Assembly: GCF_000224145.3 (NCBI RefSeq)
Contig: NC_020170.2
Coordinates: 1,134,300 to 1,198,299, forward strand
DNA length: 64,000 nt
From: Ciona intestinalis
Lineage: Eukaryota; Chordata; Ascidiacea; Phlebobranchia; Cionidae
Reading direction: 5' to 3'
Shown here: positions 14,101-26,700 of the stretch, one piece after another
How positions within the stretch are numbered: position 1 is the stretch's first letter
How the letters are laid out: the number at the start of each line of letters is the position of its first letter
Program-made: the position numbers and the translations under genes
Notes under the pieces: model-generated
Told to the model about the DNA's origin: nothing
Databases searched by the model: none
Seen by the model: only the letters and a program-made list of their open reading frames with translations

Positions 14101-16393
14101 TACTTTTATGATTTTAATATCAGCATATATTTTATTCATGAGTTTTATTTAGCAATAATGTTAAAAAAATGTGGGAGAACTAGGAATTTGTATGGTAAAT
14201 ATTAATGCTCAATGCAATAGCAAATAGCAATCAACAAGTTTCTAGTATTAAGTAAAACTTACCATTGAAGGGGGAACAGAAATGTCGTCAATGCTTTCTG
14301 TAAAAATAAACAAATAGTAAACAGCTGAAGAACATATCTACATTAGTTGTTTTTTTTCAAAACACACGACAAAATACAGTAACAAACAGTGGTGGAAAAT
14401 CAGGGCTGGGGGACAACAAGAACGCCCCTCTTGCCCCTCTCATAATAAAATATAAACTTTCGAATATACTTTCTAAAGCGCTTAATTCTCAAGGACAAAA
14501 ATTTCAAAACAATTCGGTATCTGTTCATCTCGTGCAAAATAAAAATATATTAATTTTTACCTTTCTGTTCTGGATGATGTTGCATGTGTGTATGGTCGTA
14601 ATATGTTTCTTCATCATCATATTTTTCAACTGGGGTCACATTAGGTGCTTTCTTGAATGAAGGTGTACGATGAGGGGGAGAAGGAGTGGGGGGAGGTGAG
14701 ACATGAGAAGCAATAGAAGAAACAGATGGTGATGGGGAAGGAGCATTAGGAGTAAAAGAGAGTGATGGAGCAGTGGATTTAGATGATGATGTATGGGGGT
14801 TGAAGGGAGGAGGGGGGTCGGAATAAGAAGTTGGAGATGAAAGGGATGTTTTAACAGGTGCGGGAGCAGGAATTGAAGGATCAGAGGAAACAGGAGAAGC
14901 AAGTACCCTTTCTTGGGTGAAAGAAGTTGATATTTCAGTGTTTTGGTTTTTCACAACTTTAGCAGGTGGTGTATTATTGATTTTACTTTTTAGTTCAGTA
15001 TCTTGAGCCATGTTATCAATAAGTCTATGGGTTACTCCCCCAGTTGTTCTGGTTTTACTTGGAACGGTTTCAAGAACTTTCGGAGCATAAATGTCCTTAC
15101 GTTGCTGCTTTGGCCTTGCACCTTTTTTATGATATTCTGACATGGTTTCTGTGTTCATAAAATCAGTATATGCCGTTTTGTCCGATTTCTCCTCTATCTT
15201 GGCACTCTCCCCATTAGAGGTGGGCAAGGCTTTGCTTTTAAAACTATTTTCTTCGGTATTTACATCCATTTTATTCATTTTCGGCTGTGTTAAATTTCCA
15301 ACTTTTTCTTCAGGTTTTGTAACAGCTGTTTCAACTTCAATTAAACAGTTAGGAGTATCCAGTAACGAAGTATAATTCATTGTCACATTATTTACAATGG
15401 AAGATTCATTGTTCATAGGGGCTCCCGCATATAAGGATGATAAATTTGAACTCTCGGAATCGCTGCCAAAAATTTTAGCCAGCATTTCTTTGTCATTGTT
15501 GTTGTTCAACATAGCATATTCATTATGGTTTGGTGGAACTAAGACTGGAGTTGACATGTCGATTAACAGGTTGTCTTCGTTTGAGTATGCGTTATCGTGA
15601 TTAGTGAGAGTTGGTATAGGTTCATAATTCTGTGGTTGTAGCACTTGGCTTGGGGTCGTAACCACCTCAGTGGGGCTCGGACTTCTCAGAATCTTTTGCA
15701 GTTTAGCTGAAACACAAAGAAAGGTGGTCAGAGTCATGATCCAAATAGGAAAAGCTTATTACTAAAACAAAGTCAGAGTTATGTATTCCTGGACCTGTCC
15801 GGTTCGTAACAGTTATACAAAACGTATCAACCCAATGTTGGTACAGTATGGTTACATTGGTTAGTGTCATTCAATTCCTGTTTTCTCACAGATTACTTTT
15901 AAAGGCTCAGTTTTAATTAAAAGATTATCACACACAAAAAGATAAAACAAATTTTGAATTAAATATTTTACACAGCTTTTAATCAACAGAATGTATATCT
16001 CGAATTACAGAAAGCTAAATTCAAAAAAGAGGAAAGCTTAAGTTGTTATGATCGCATTTATTTTTGGTGCTAGTGAAAAATCCCCCCCCCACCTTATTTG
16101 CTAACCACTAACCCCTAGGCTATAGGGGGTTAGGTGTTGATGGTTAGGGGGTTAGTGGTTATAGGGGTTAGTAGTTATAGGGGTTAGTGGTTAGCAAATA
16201 AGGTGGGGGGGGAGAATTCTTCACTAGCACCTTAATTTTAATGTAATTGGTGGTGTAAGTTATAATGGACAGGCCAACAATACTTATATATACCTTCCTT
16301 TTGTCGTTTCTGCTCCGTTTGCGCTTCCGTGACTTCTAATTCATCAAGTAATTTGTCCAAATCAGGGGCCGCAGTGAAAAAAGGGTCGTCCAT
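5171..16393 (-). CDS. zfyve9/16-like: SARA/endofin homologue, FYVE-domain endosomal scaffold
   Basis: Twenty exons: 16393-16294, 15706-14561, 14297-14263, 13977-13826, 13302-13178, 12867-12805, 12304-12196, 11817-11735, 11251-11117, 10924-10729, 10298-10177, 9643-9509, 8899-8722, 8339-8174, 7777-7687, 7258-7152, 6678-6602, 6229-6124, 5902-5744, 5353-5171. They total 3468 nt (1155 aa) with every phase consistent. The N-terminus MDDPFFTAAPDLDKLLDELE resembles endofin. A Ser/Pro-rich region follows, then a FYVE zinc finger at about residues 456-518 with WVPDD, RRRHHCRACGKVFC and RVC, which should bind PI3P on early endosomes. KSVRF (549-553) sits where the vertebrate proteins carry a PP1-docking RVxF motif. 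From about residue 605 to the end the protein follows the SARA C-terminal domain, for example SEVPWAKLFPTRLL and ILNSSNDHV. In vertebrates SARA presents Smads to TGF-beta receptors and endofin does a related job; a single tunicate gene may stand for both. Several donors are weak (GTTTGG, GTTCCT), but phase supports them. Confidence 0.93.
13457..13588 (+). repeat. dispersed retroelement 3' end copy, in a FYVE-gene intron
   Basis: The stretch from TTTGCAGATATAGTC to the tail ATACAGAATAGAATAGA matches, with mismatches and gaps, the segment at 47761-47978. A shared right end with a short AGAAT-type tail suggests a LINE- or SINE-like 3' terminus. It lies inside the intron between the two exons that encode the halves of the FYVE finger. 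Confidence 0.5.
16066..16231. mobile_element. short foldback element with GGTGCTAGTGA ends
   Basis: The 166-bp element starts GGTGCTAGTGA and ends with the reverse complement TCACTAGCACC. Inside the ends, a poly-C run with CACCTTATTTGCTAACCAC is mirrored near the right end. The centre is a series of GGGGTTAGTGGTTATA-like units. A diverged relative lies at 62448-62603. There is no coding capacity. It sits in the first intron of the FYVE gene. Confidence 0.65.
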
Positions 16394-17120
16394 TTTCTTT
16401 GTACTCACAAATTTAAGAAGCACCAGCTAACTAACTGCATACAACATTAGATTAGCGCGAATAACCCAATAAATAATCATAATTTGGTCAACAGTTGAAA
16501 TATTATTCACTAATCGCGATGATGCATCGTATTTATTAACAATGACTCCGCAAAGTTTACAATTTTATTTTATTTTGTTTCAGTCTTGTGCTAATTTAAG
16601 GGGGAAACACCTTGCTTGTACAAACAAAACACTCAAACAAGAGAGAAACATCACAATATATGGACATAATAAAAGATCATAAAAAAAAGTAGTATGTTGT
16701 GTTCGAATGTTTTCGCGAAAGCTTTTATAAAGTTTGAACTTATAAAGCGTGAAAATTCAATTTAAAAATTATTGATTTAGGTAAAAACTGGCGTAAATAC
16801 GTCACACCGGGGGTGAAATTGGGAAAATAAAATTTCCCCTTGTCATTATTGCGTAATTGTGTTCATTTATAGGTAAAGTGATGTAATTTACGTTTGAGAA
16901 ATAGCCTTGTTTGTCACAATGAAAATTTTGTCAATGGTAACGGATTTTTTATTTTACGTTATTGACAACCTCGTATTTTACGAATTGCCAGAATTCAGAA
17001 AGTTCAATTTATTGATCATTTCAAGCTATTCAAACTCTCTCTCGACTTCAGACGCTGGTCTACTAGCTCATACGCAGTTTTACAGGCTGTGAATTGGCGT
17101 TTTCGACCAGTCGCCTGAAA
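16394..17120. promoter_or_regulatory. divergent promoter region, FYVE gene / CTL gene
   Basis: About 730 bp separate the two divergent start codons at 16393 (minus) and 17121 (plus), so both promoters and leaders should lie here. A TTTTACAG acceptor-like site about 35 nt before the CTL start could serve cis- or trans-splicing. No specific factor sites are claimed. Confidence 0.45.
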
Positions 17121-19175
17121 ATGGCATCTGTTCTTGGAAGAACGAATCGTCTCCGAGATATCGTTTTCTTCATCTGTTTTGTTCTGATTTTGTGTGGTTT
17201 GGGCTACGTAACCTACACCGCTGTTCAGAATGGAAACCCGGCTCGTGTCTTTTGCTCTGCTGACCCTACCCTGTGGATGTGCGACTCCGTGGAGCGCCAG
17301 CCTACTCATGTTATGAATGTGAGTAGAGTGTCTAAAACTGTCAGCTATCTTTACGAGTCTTTGCTTAGTTATTGGGGCCGCCTAGTCTTTCAGTGCGTTG
17401 GAGTAATGTTGTTTTCCATCGCAGTGATTCTGTTTATGATGTATATGCCCCCTTTCTTTAACCTTGCCATGACTGGTTTCGGTATTGGTAACACCTTTTT
17501 CTCGGCTGTGATCACCTGTTACCTTTGGAATTGCTACAGGAAAGTTTATGGGATAAACAGTGACGTCACAGTGGCTACTTTTCGTTACACAAGAATGCCT
17601 GACATTGGCATGTTTTCTTCCCTTTTCCAAACGGAACCGACCCTTTTACTTGGATTTTGCATTGGTTGTACCATTTTGGTGATGATTTTTTTGGTCGCTG
17701 TCGTTTTGTACATTAGACAGCAGAAAGACATCCCCGAAATGAGTTACAATTTTATCAACTCACGTCGACTAGTGCTTAATATCCCTGGATTGCTCATTGA
17801 GCCTTTGGTTACCGCTGTAGCCATCCTTCTGGTACTTATGTACTTCGTTTACATTTGCGCTTGTTTGTTTACTGCGCAGTCGTTTGGAATTTTTGATGAA
17901 TTTGATGGATATTTTGCGAACCCAGATATGGGACGCTATATCCTCTTTGCTTTCTTGGTCTTTATTTGCACCTGGGGAGTGGTATTCCTTTATGGTTGCC
18001 AACAGGTTGTCGTCGGCTCTCTGATTGCGCGCTGCAATGAGGGTAGTAGAATGGGAAGATTCCCGACCCTCTGGGCTGTTAGGCAACTGTTGTGTTACAA
18101 ACTTGGTACCGTTGCAAAAGGATCGCTGTATTCTTTGCTCTTTACTTTGCCGGTCATGATTATTGATTCTTTATTGAAAATACCGGCAATGAAACGCAAC
18201 TTTTTTACACCGGTAAAAAAGTTGACCGCTTATTCTCACTCGAATACTTACGTATGTGTTGGCTTGTTCAACGATCCATACATGGCTGGCGGTAGACGCG
18301 CTGTCTACTTCGACGGTGCAGGGAACGACGGATTGGCCCGACAATGGGATATTGGAGCTGTGGCCTTTGCAAAGATTGCAGCAGTTATTGCATCCGTTCT
18401 AGTTGGCATAGTGTTTTCTTGGACTTCTGAGACAAAAGAAGAGCTGGTGGAAGCTCTATATTCGATTGCATTGGTTGCTGTTTTTGCTGGAGTGTTCGCC
18501 TCTAGCTATATCAGTAGTTTCCAAGCTGTGTTTTACTCTAGCGTACTTTGGGCAAGTGAAGACACGATTCCTTTTGTTGATGAGGACTCGAAGAAGGCTT
18601 TTGGAATGGTTTGGCTTACCAAGAGTTTGGTAAAACTTGACCCTCGTATCGTGATGAGCTCAGCTCGATCATTGTACAGACAGATCACCGGACATGGAAA
18701 CCGCGTTTCTCCGATAATGATGATGGTGGATGTTGAATCTGGAGAGAAACGCCAAGAAGAAGATGCGAATGCTGTATTCAAATGCATGGAAGATGTCCTG
18801 AATGAAGTTGTGACAAGAGCTATACAGGAAGCAAGCTGCTCCTCAAGCTCAGTGTCTGTCCCTATGGATCAAGTAGAATTCGTAGATGAAAAACCCGCGA
18901 TGAAGAAGAAGGAACCCAAAATGGAAACGAAGGATGGCCAGCAGCAGCTCCAGGAAGCTCTTGAATGCTTCAGGAAGCTCTTCTTGCCAGTTGACCCTTC
19001 TCAACTTCCGGAGAGATCCCACAGTGCTCCACCCAGCGGCGATGGATGCATAATCGTTGATGAGACATTGGGAAGAAGTGATTCAATGCCCCAACTTTCG
19101 CAAACTGTTGCTATTGAAATTGACGTATTTGACGCAAGTGCTACTGATTGTAATGCCGCCGTGCTCACTGTTTAA
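17121..19175 (+). CDS. choline transporter-like protein (SLC44/CTL family), intronless
   Basis: This is a single uninterrupted frame of 684 codons from the ATG at 17121; the frame extends upstream only with non-ATG codons. The N-terminus (RLRDIVFFICFVLILCGLG, then NGNPARVF) has the CTL pattern of a first membrane helix followed by an extracellular G-x-P-x-R segment. Further hydrophobic helices lie at roughly 88-107, 109-133, 180-200, 228-250 and 285-305. The family-like block GTVAKGSLYSLL is followed by the AYSHSNTYVCVGLF segment. A last helix pair ends FQAVFYSSVLWASEDTIPF, matching the CTL C-terminal pattern. A charged cytoplasmic tail of about 150 residues follows. The predicted role is plasma-membrane or organellar choline transport. 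The sequence is visibly more GC-rich than its neighbours and, unlike all of them, has no intron, which suggests a retroposed origin. AATAAA lies at 19518. Confidence 0.75.
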   Translation: MASVLGRTNRLRDIVFFICFVLILCGLGYVTYTAVQNGNPARVFCSADPTLWMCDSVERQPTHVMNVSRVSKTVSYLYESLLSYWGRLVFQCVGVMLFSIAVILFMMYMPPFFNLAMTGFGIGNTFFSAVITCYLWNCYRKVYGINSDVTVATFRYTRMPDIGMFSSLFQTEPTLLLGFCIGCTILVMIFLVAVVLYIRQQKDIPEMSYNFINSRRLVLNIPGLLIEPLVTAVAILLVLMYFVYICACLFTAQSFGIFDEFDGYFANPDMGRYILFAFLVFICTWGVVFLYGCQQVVVGSLIARCNEGSRMGRFPTLWAVRQLLCYKLGTVAKGSLYSLLFTLPVMIIDSLLKIPAMKRNFFTPVKKLTAYSHSNTYVCVGLFNDPYMAGGRRAVYFDGAGNDGLARQWDIGAVAFAKIAAVIASVLVGIVFSWTSETKEELVEALYSIALVAVFAGVFASSYISSFQAVFYSSVLWASEDTIPFVDEDSKKAFGMVWLTKSLVKLDPRIVMSSARSLYRQITGHGNRVSPIMMMVDVESGEKRQEEDANAVFKCMEDVLNEVVTRAIQEASCSSSSVSVPMDQVEFVDEKPAMKKKEPKMETKDGQQQLQEALECFRKLFLPVDPSQLPERSHSAPPSGDGCIIVDETLGRSDSMPQLSQTVAIEIDVFDASATDCNAAVLTV

Positions 19176-20731
19176 GCGTCAAATACAGCCTAGTCTACTT
19201 TGCGCATTGTATCTATCTATCTTAAACGCGCCTGTCGAAGCATCAGTGTTATTGGCAATTACTTGACACATGTAGCATCCATACTATGTAACTTTGCGGT
19301 TATTGTTAAAACATGATAGTAACGCGTATATAACCGACGGTTGTTGTTGCGAGCAGCGGCATAATATTATAGATCAATCAATCAATCATGCCCGTATGTT
19401 AATTAATAATTATTAGTGTTATATTCACATAATGAGCCTGAAATGTAGCTCAAACTTTGTTGTCTGGCTTGAACTGTAACACAAAGCTTATCGTTTCCAT
19501 AACAAGAAAATGCAAAGAATAAAAACAACAAAACTCCATCTTTACCAACATTAACTTGTAAGCTTTTATTTTTTTTGTATATGCATAGTTTGGACACATT
19601 AGTTTAAGGACGATTTAATTATTCTGCAACGTGTGGTAGGTAGAGCGGTGCTGTAGTACGACAACCACCCACGTAAGTTATCACATTTAATCATTATATA
19701 TATCTATAGATGTGTATACAATGAGTAGACAGTTTTCAGTTAGAATCTTTATAAATGATTACGGCATAGTTTATACAAACTAAGCAGTTAACCAAAGGCA
19801 TGACCTATTCTATTTATATGGTGGTACACCAATGGTCACACGTATTTAACAACACGCCAAACGCCAGAGCTGCCCATTAGCAACGGCAAGAATAAAAAGA
19901 TTCGAATCATCTGCAAATGTAATGACGTAAGCATTGGACTTTTTACACGGTAGTGTTAAATTAGGACAAGCAATGGAACTAATGTTGCGCAATGGCAAAA
20001 TTGTAAGCGTGTAATTAGAAGCATCACTCCGCTGGTCTTTGTTTAAATAAAGCAAAGGTAAAAGTGGAAAAATTAAAACAAACTACCATGGACGGTAGAT
20101 CTCGAAACTGAAAGGACGCACGTGATTTTAAACATAGAGATAGCATATTAGTTTTGATAAGACCTCTATGTTCAATACGACTGTTGGCTCTATATTGCAC
20201 AGTTACAGATTTCGAGAGAAAAAGAATAAACTTTTTCCATTTTCAGCGGTGCTTATATCTGGCGTTACTGTATAGGGGTCTCAACATTGCAATACATAGG
20301 ATGAGTTAGTCATTTTGAGTATTCAGGTCATGTAGATGCTTAAATACTTATGTAGAAGCAGAAATACACAGATAGAAGGCACACTTATAATATTAAACCA
20401 CGCCAAGCTTTTTCTAATAAAGAGAAACAAATTTTAAATAAAGCTTTTAAGTATCTACTTTGGGTACATTTGCCTTATGGCTGAGTTAAAGCTTGTCCTG
20501 TAAAGCTGCAAGGCTCTGCACAAATGTACATGGCTGCTATGTTATCCAGTATTTGATATGCCATATACACTTTACATGTAGTTTTGAAAGAAAATTTTAA
20601 AATTGTCATGTTCTGCTCCCTGTCAGAGGGAATTTTATGGAAGGTCTTGAACATAGAAGTAGATGAACTAGTTCTACAACCTTGGAACCCATTCAATTGT
20701 GGTGAGTTAGTTAGGGGAATTGGGACCCCTG
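19176..20731. other. convergent intergenic region
   Basis: This holds the 3' ends of the plus-strand CTL gene (AATAAA at 19518-19523) and the minus-strand kinase gene (stop at 20732). Apart from the candidate exon at 19846-20055, I see no gene. Confidence 0.5.
19846..20055 (-). other. possible orphan exon, hypothetical
   Basis: A 69-codon minus-strand frame contains SNAYVITFADDSNLFILAVA near its end, which has the alternating pattern of beta strands. A possible 21-nt upstream exon (just after an AAAATCACG-CCTTTCAG acceptor near 20105) joins it in frame. No start, partner exons or family could be recognised. It may be the last exon of a small gene, a gene fragment, or chance. Confidence 0.2.
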
Positions 20732-23700
20732 TCATTTGTTAGCATCTGATATACTAAGTTGGGCAAAACCAATCAAAGCTTTTTCATCGGGAAGTTGGTT
20801 TGGTTGGAGGGCGCCAGAGTGGAGACAGAAAGTGAGTGAAGATTGAGAGGTGGAACAAACCAGTTTAGACAGGTTTGCTGCAACTGAAAAAAAAGAATAA
20901 GGTATTTTATGATGGATGGTAATAAAGAATGTGGCTGTAATAATAATAAAAAATGCACAGTTGCTGAAAAAAATTAAAGAAAAATGCACTATTTATATTC
21001 AGAGGTTAGGTCCCATGCACACCAATCCAGGATAGAGAAACCATGGGTAAGTCTGTTCATTACATCAGACTTAATAAAAAAAAGGTCAAAGAAGTTCCAA
21101 TTATGAAATAAGTTTTGCTGTAATGGTAAATCGTGTATAGGAAATGAAATATAATGTGTCCAGTGTCCACAAAACAGAGAACACGAATTACGCTTGTATA
21201 ATTTAATCCATACAGTTGCAACTTTCATACACTCACAAAGTGGTGTCAATTCAGACAATTCTACAATCTTGTCTGATTAAAAAAACCATGGTATTGAAAT
21301 AGAATATTGTACCAACCTATTACTTTGTCCATCCCATCCACCAATCCAGCGCTCACCAGCTCTTGCGCAATCCCATCTGGAGTGTCTTGTCCGTGTTCAA
21401 ACTCAAACTTTATGTCATTTAACTCTTTTTGTGCATTTCTGTTAACAAATATATTAAATTAATAATACAAGCACAACGGAACCATTAGGACCATACCACC
21501 CTAGCACAATGGGTAGAGCCGTGACTCTTATATGTTTGAAGAACATATTACATAGAAACATGTTATTAAAAGTTGACCGATTCAAGATAACAAAAATTGT
21601 CTTTAGTGTATTTTTTGTCTTTAGTATATTTTTGCATGACTAAAACCAAAAAAGAATTAGAGCATTATTTACCTCAACCGTAGTACTAAACTAAGTTTTG
21701 GGGGGGGATTGGTTGGTTTGGGTTTCATGTTGGTGTTGTCCGTGACCAGTGGTGGAGTGGTTGATGTTGGTTGCTTATTCTGAGCAGGTGGGGCTTGCTG
21801 GTTCTGTGGGGCCTGTTGGTTCTGCGGGGCAACTGGGGCTGTTTGACTCTCAAGTGTGGGTGGAGTGTAGAAGCTGGGGTGGGTGGGTGAGCTGGGTGAA
21901 ACCGGGACCGAGGTTTGAGGTTCAGGTTTGTGAGGATCAACCACACCAGTGGATGCAATGGGTTGTGTTGCAGGAGTCTCTATTTTGTCCGTGGATGTGG
22001 AGTTAGGGAGCTGTGAGGGAAAATAAAGATGATCACCCCTGATTTGTTAGAGAGCATACAGTATGATAGGAAAATCATGTTTAAAAAGGTATTTCATGAT
22101 ATATAAACCCATACATTTATATAATATTCATTATTGGACGAAATAGTTTGTTTCCTTTGCATGGATAAATGATAAATAAATACATTTATTTATGTATATA
22201 TATGACAGATGAAATGTATAAACACATGTATATATCATTTATCTATGCAGGGGGGACTTATATTTGTTACATTACATATATTTTGTAGGTTTAAATAATT
22301 TAATACTTTCGCATTATAGCATTTCTGCAAATAACATGTTATTTTATACCAGGGTTTCTTGAGTTACTCAGCCTGCTATGTGCAAGACGTAAATTTAATG
22401 ACAAACTTGCCCAACAACTTACCGTCAAATGGTTTGAGTTTTTGTTACTTTCATCACTTTCGTATTCATCATCACTCCACTCCCAAACTCCATCCTCATC
22501 TTTATGGAGTCTTCCACTTGATCCAGGAACTCTTTTTGGCTGAAGAAGGAGTTAATTTATAAAAGGAACATAGGTGTAACGTCCCACGATATAAACAGAT
22601 ATGTTGCACTATTTTATTCGCCGAAACCTGACCTAATGTGTTTCAAAACCTTTGTTTTACCTAAATGTTTAATGTATATGTATATACTAACAAGCAAAAT
22701 CAGAGTATATTGCATTTACCGCATTATAATTTAAGTAAACATGTTAATTACAAACTGCAATACCTTTTTAGACATATTGCAAAAATTGAAATTACTGATC
22801 ATATAATAAAGTTTTCAAATAATACAGACATTAAAAACATTGCATACAACATGAGAAAACAATAAAACTTGCATTCCTTGTCTTAAATAAATGTAAAAAC
22901 ATGATTTTAAACATCAACATTTCTTCTGTCAAGACTGAACACAAAGTGAATAAGTTCTTACAGTTTTGGATCTATCTTTTAAAGTAGGAGCAGTCGATAA
23001 AAGATGTTCCACCAAATATTCTTTATTTTTAGCTTTCTTAAAAAAAGCATCTTTAAGAAGTTGTGAAGCAGTTGGTCTGAAATGTAATTAGCCCCATTAC
23101 GTATGCAGTATGATAATGTTTGTACATTAGTACATACAGAGGACAAACATTGATAAATACAGCTGAGGTAGTGATAGTGGACACAGTATTCGTTCAAACT
23201 TTTATATTAGTTTTGATGCCTTTTATTTGTTGCAATGCTGAATCAGAGGCTAGCCTGCCTTCCCGGTCACCCCAGGCTAAGTGTCTGTGTATATTTATAC
23301 TGTCATGGGACAACTCCAACTGTAATGTGTTTAATCCTTATTACTGATGAAGGAAATTGAACAATTGAATTAGATCGGCTGGATTTTTTTAACAGAAATT
23401 ATTTCATAGTGACACATTAACATTTAAACTTAAATCCAATAGATATCATATATGCAGATTGAAAACTCTCTGCTTTTTCATAGTGTATGAATATTACTTA
23501 CGTCTTAAAATTACAAGTGGTAACTCATAAGCAGGCATGAGCAGTAAAAAAAATAAGACACACTTGCTATAATGACTGTTCTGTTACACAAGAATGAATA
23601 AGTGCCATTCATTTCATCCAGGTATAACTTTGCAATAACATACATATTCACCTTTTGTCAGGATCCTTCTGTAGACAACATTCAATCATTTTACGAAACT

Positions 23701-26700
23701 GTTTGCTGTATTTCTTGGTGAGACTTTTATTTTCCACCCCTGTGTCAAGACTTGGTGGATCGTTTTGTAAAGTCAGGATAAGAACCTGTTGTAATGGTTG
23801 ATATTTATTTAGTGGAAAATTAAAAAAAACTTTATAGTTTTAAAATTTGTGAAAATGTAAAAGCAGTTGTTTAAATTACGAAAAAAAAAACTGATAACAA
23901 AAATTTTCAAATTTAAATAACAATATATATACATAAAATTATTAATCAAAAACAGTTAAAACTGATAAAAAAGATAAGCCAAATTATAAAATATATTGAC
24001 TAGCATTGACCCTTTTATGGGCGCTCACAATAATAAGTGAAACATGGATACCTTCATGGCTGGGTATCTATGATATGGAGCTTTCCCTGTAGCTAGTTCA
24101 ATTGCTGTGATGCCAAAACTCCAAACATCAGCTTTTAAATCATATCCGTTTGCTGCCTACATGATGTATAGAAGTGTTGAGTAATTGCTTTTATAGTAAT
24201 GCATTGGGTGTCGGGGTTGTACCAAATAAAAATTACTTTAATCCAGCTTGTCTATTATTCTATGTATTAAATGATAACCTTTAAACGAAAGGTTATGCTT
24301 ATGTTAAAACTTATTTATAGAATTTGTCATTTAAAACTTGGCTGGGGCTTCAAGCAAAGGACTAATGAGATTAGCTAATATATATTTATATATATATATA
24401 TACTCAGAACCATGTTAAACATACATATACTTCACATTATATACGCTCTATGCAACATTCTTTGTAAAAAAGAGACAGTACTACTTAACAACATAATGTG
24501 ATTTATGAGCAATTTATACAATATTAATGAAGAGAAATATAGATTTCTTATACATCTGCTTGGTAGGGTGAAAACATTGAAACACTGATTTTAATGAACA
24601 GAAATATGGATTTTCTTATACACAAAAGCTTGGTAGGGTGAAATATTTAAACACTGGTTTAACAGAGAAGAATAATTAAGCATAGCTTTTAACCCATTAG
24701 TGTAATTATAATGTAGGATTGAAATGGATTCCTGACCCATCAACAAACAATTATTGGTTATTTGTTAGTATTAAAATTTATTATGGATCTTTGTGGTTTA
24801 AAACAATATAATTGTTGTTGATAATTAATATTAATATTTATGAAAATTATTTGGGGTTTTTCAATAATTTTTGATAAAACAACACCAACATAAAGTTAAA
24901 AATCTTTAAAAAAGCATTAAAAAATGTTTCAAACAGTAACTTAAACATTTATAATAAAAAATGCAGATGAAAAACGTTCTGACTTTTAACAACCTCACAT
25001 TACTGCTATAAGTTATGAAATATAAAAGTATATGCTGTAATGGTGACATAAACCTGAATTCCTGTGTTCGCAATATTTTAAAACATTTTTATGAATGTAC
25101 ACATTATAAAGCAATGTTCACCTGTTCCATAACTTCCGGTGCCATCCAGCAAGGAGTTCCAACAAAAGTGTGACGAGTTTTATCACGTGACATGTTCCCA
25201 CCCGTCGATATAAATGTACTCACTCCTAGATCGGCCAACATCACAGTTCCATCGTCACCAAGCAGAATATTGCCAGCTTTGACATCCCTGTTCAAAAACA
25301 ATTCAAATATGTTATATAGCCTATATTTAAAGGAACAGAAACTAAAAGACCACAAAATAAAAGGAAAACAAAGTAAATTTATGTGTTGTTGCCGCCAGGT
25401 TTTTTATAAGTGTGAAAGAGAAGTTTGTTAATTGTTTTGTGATCTTAAAGTACTGCTATTTTGTCTATCATAGGTCGAGACATAATTAGGATGTAACACA
25501 AAGTGTCACATACAGCCTGACAGCCACAATGATAGCAGTGTCAAACCTTGAACCCATATCCACTAAGCTACAGGCAGGGGTGCCAACCACTATGCACTAA
25601 TGCCAAACTAAGACATTTAACAGCATACCGTGGTGTCTCGACAAATGGCAACCAAAATGTTGGTACTTTTAAGATTAGAAAACATAAGATCTCTTTCGCA
25701 CATTATAAGATCTCTTTCGCACATTATAAGATCTCTTTCGCACTTAAAGTAAATACACCTTCTAAAACACACACACTGACATGCATTGATACATATTAGA
25801 CTCTAGTTTACAAGTTTACCATAATAAAAGGGAAGTCCCACTGCGTCACTTTGCCCACTGAAGTCAAAATTCATTGCACAAAATCAAGCAAGCTTATACT
25901 AACACTTAAATTTAAATTTCCTATGTTAACTACTGGGTGAAAACTGTTGCTTGGTATGTACTATTTACTGTATCGATGGCTCTATGTTGTAATATTGGTA
26001 AAAATTAGGACCAGGCTTTGGTGAAAGCATATATAAAATTTAAGTTATTTCTTCAAAAATGAAATTGTAGTAAAACATCACATAAAGCAGTTCATATGTC
26101 GATATCACAACCAAATACACACATTACTAAATAAATCTGTTGGGAATGTGGTAAAACAAACATTACAATTGTTTGAAAGTTTTCACTAAATCAAACAAAT
26201 TTCACTATGGTGTATAATATATAGATCAAAGAATTGTCATTTACTATATTCAACATTAGTAGGATTATAATTTATAAATTTATGACATAACAGTGTGGGC
26301 TCCTGTCTCTGGGTCCTGGGGTTACATTACACATGAAGTACAATCTTTGATCTTTATTTATTCAATTTGAAAGATTTTGAATTGGTAAAAATGTATAATA
26401 GGAAAATGACAATTAAGATGAACTAGGAAGCCCTGAACTCATACACCAACATTGGTACATAACAACCTTTAATGATAATTTATTCAATCTAAAAGGTTGT
26501 GGATTGAATTAACATTGTGCGTCATAATATGTATTATAGGAAAATGACAGGTTAAAATGAACCTCAACCAGTGCCGTCACTTCGTCCGTCGGGGGCCCCG
26601 GTGCAAGCGTCCATTGTGGGGCCCCCAATTTTTTCTGTTTATAGATTTCAACTGTTCTGTCAGCACAAGAAAAGTATGACAAGTAGCCTATGTGCAATTT

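Noticed and set aside
14387-14450. Another hAT-like end (CAGTGGTGGAAAATCAGGGC)
   Set aside because: It resembles a transposon terminus, but I found no inverted partner or octamer duplication nearby.
14636-15600. Pro/Leu-rich and other open frames opposite or shifted within the large FYVE-gene exon
   Set aside because: They are shadows of the 382-codon second exon, which has in-phase splice sites on both sides. The low-complexity Ser/Pro coding explains the open alternative frames.
25684-25743. CRISPR-like array
   Set aside because: Three contiguous copies without spacers, inside an intron of an animal gene: an ordinary tandem repeat.
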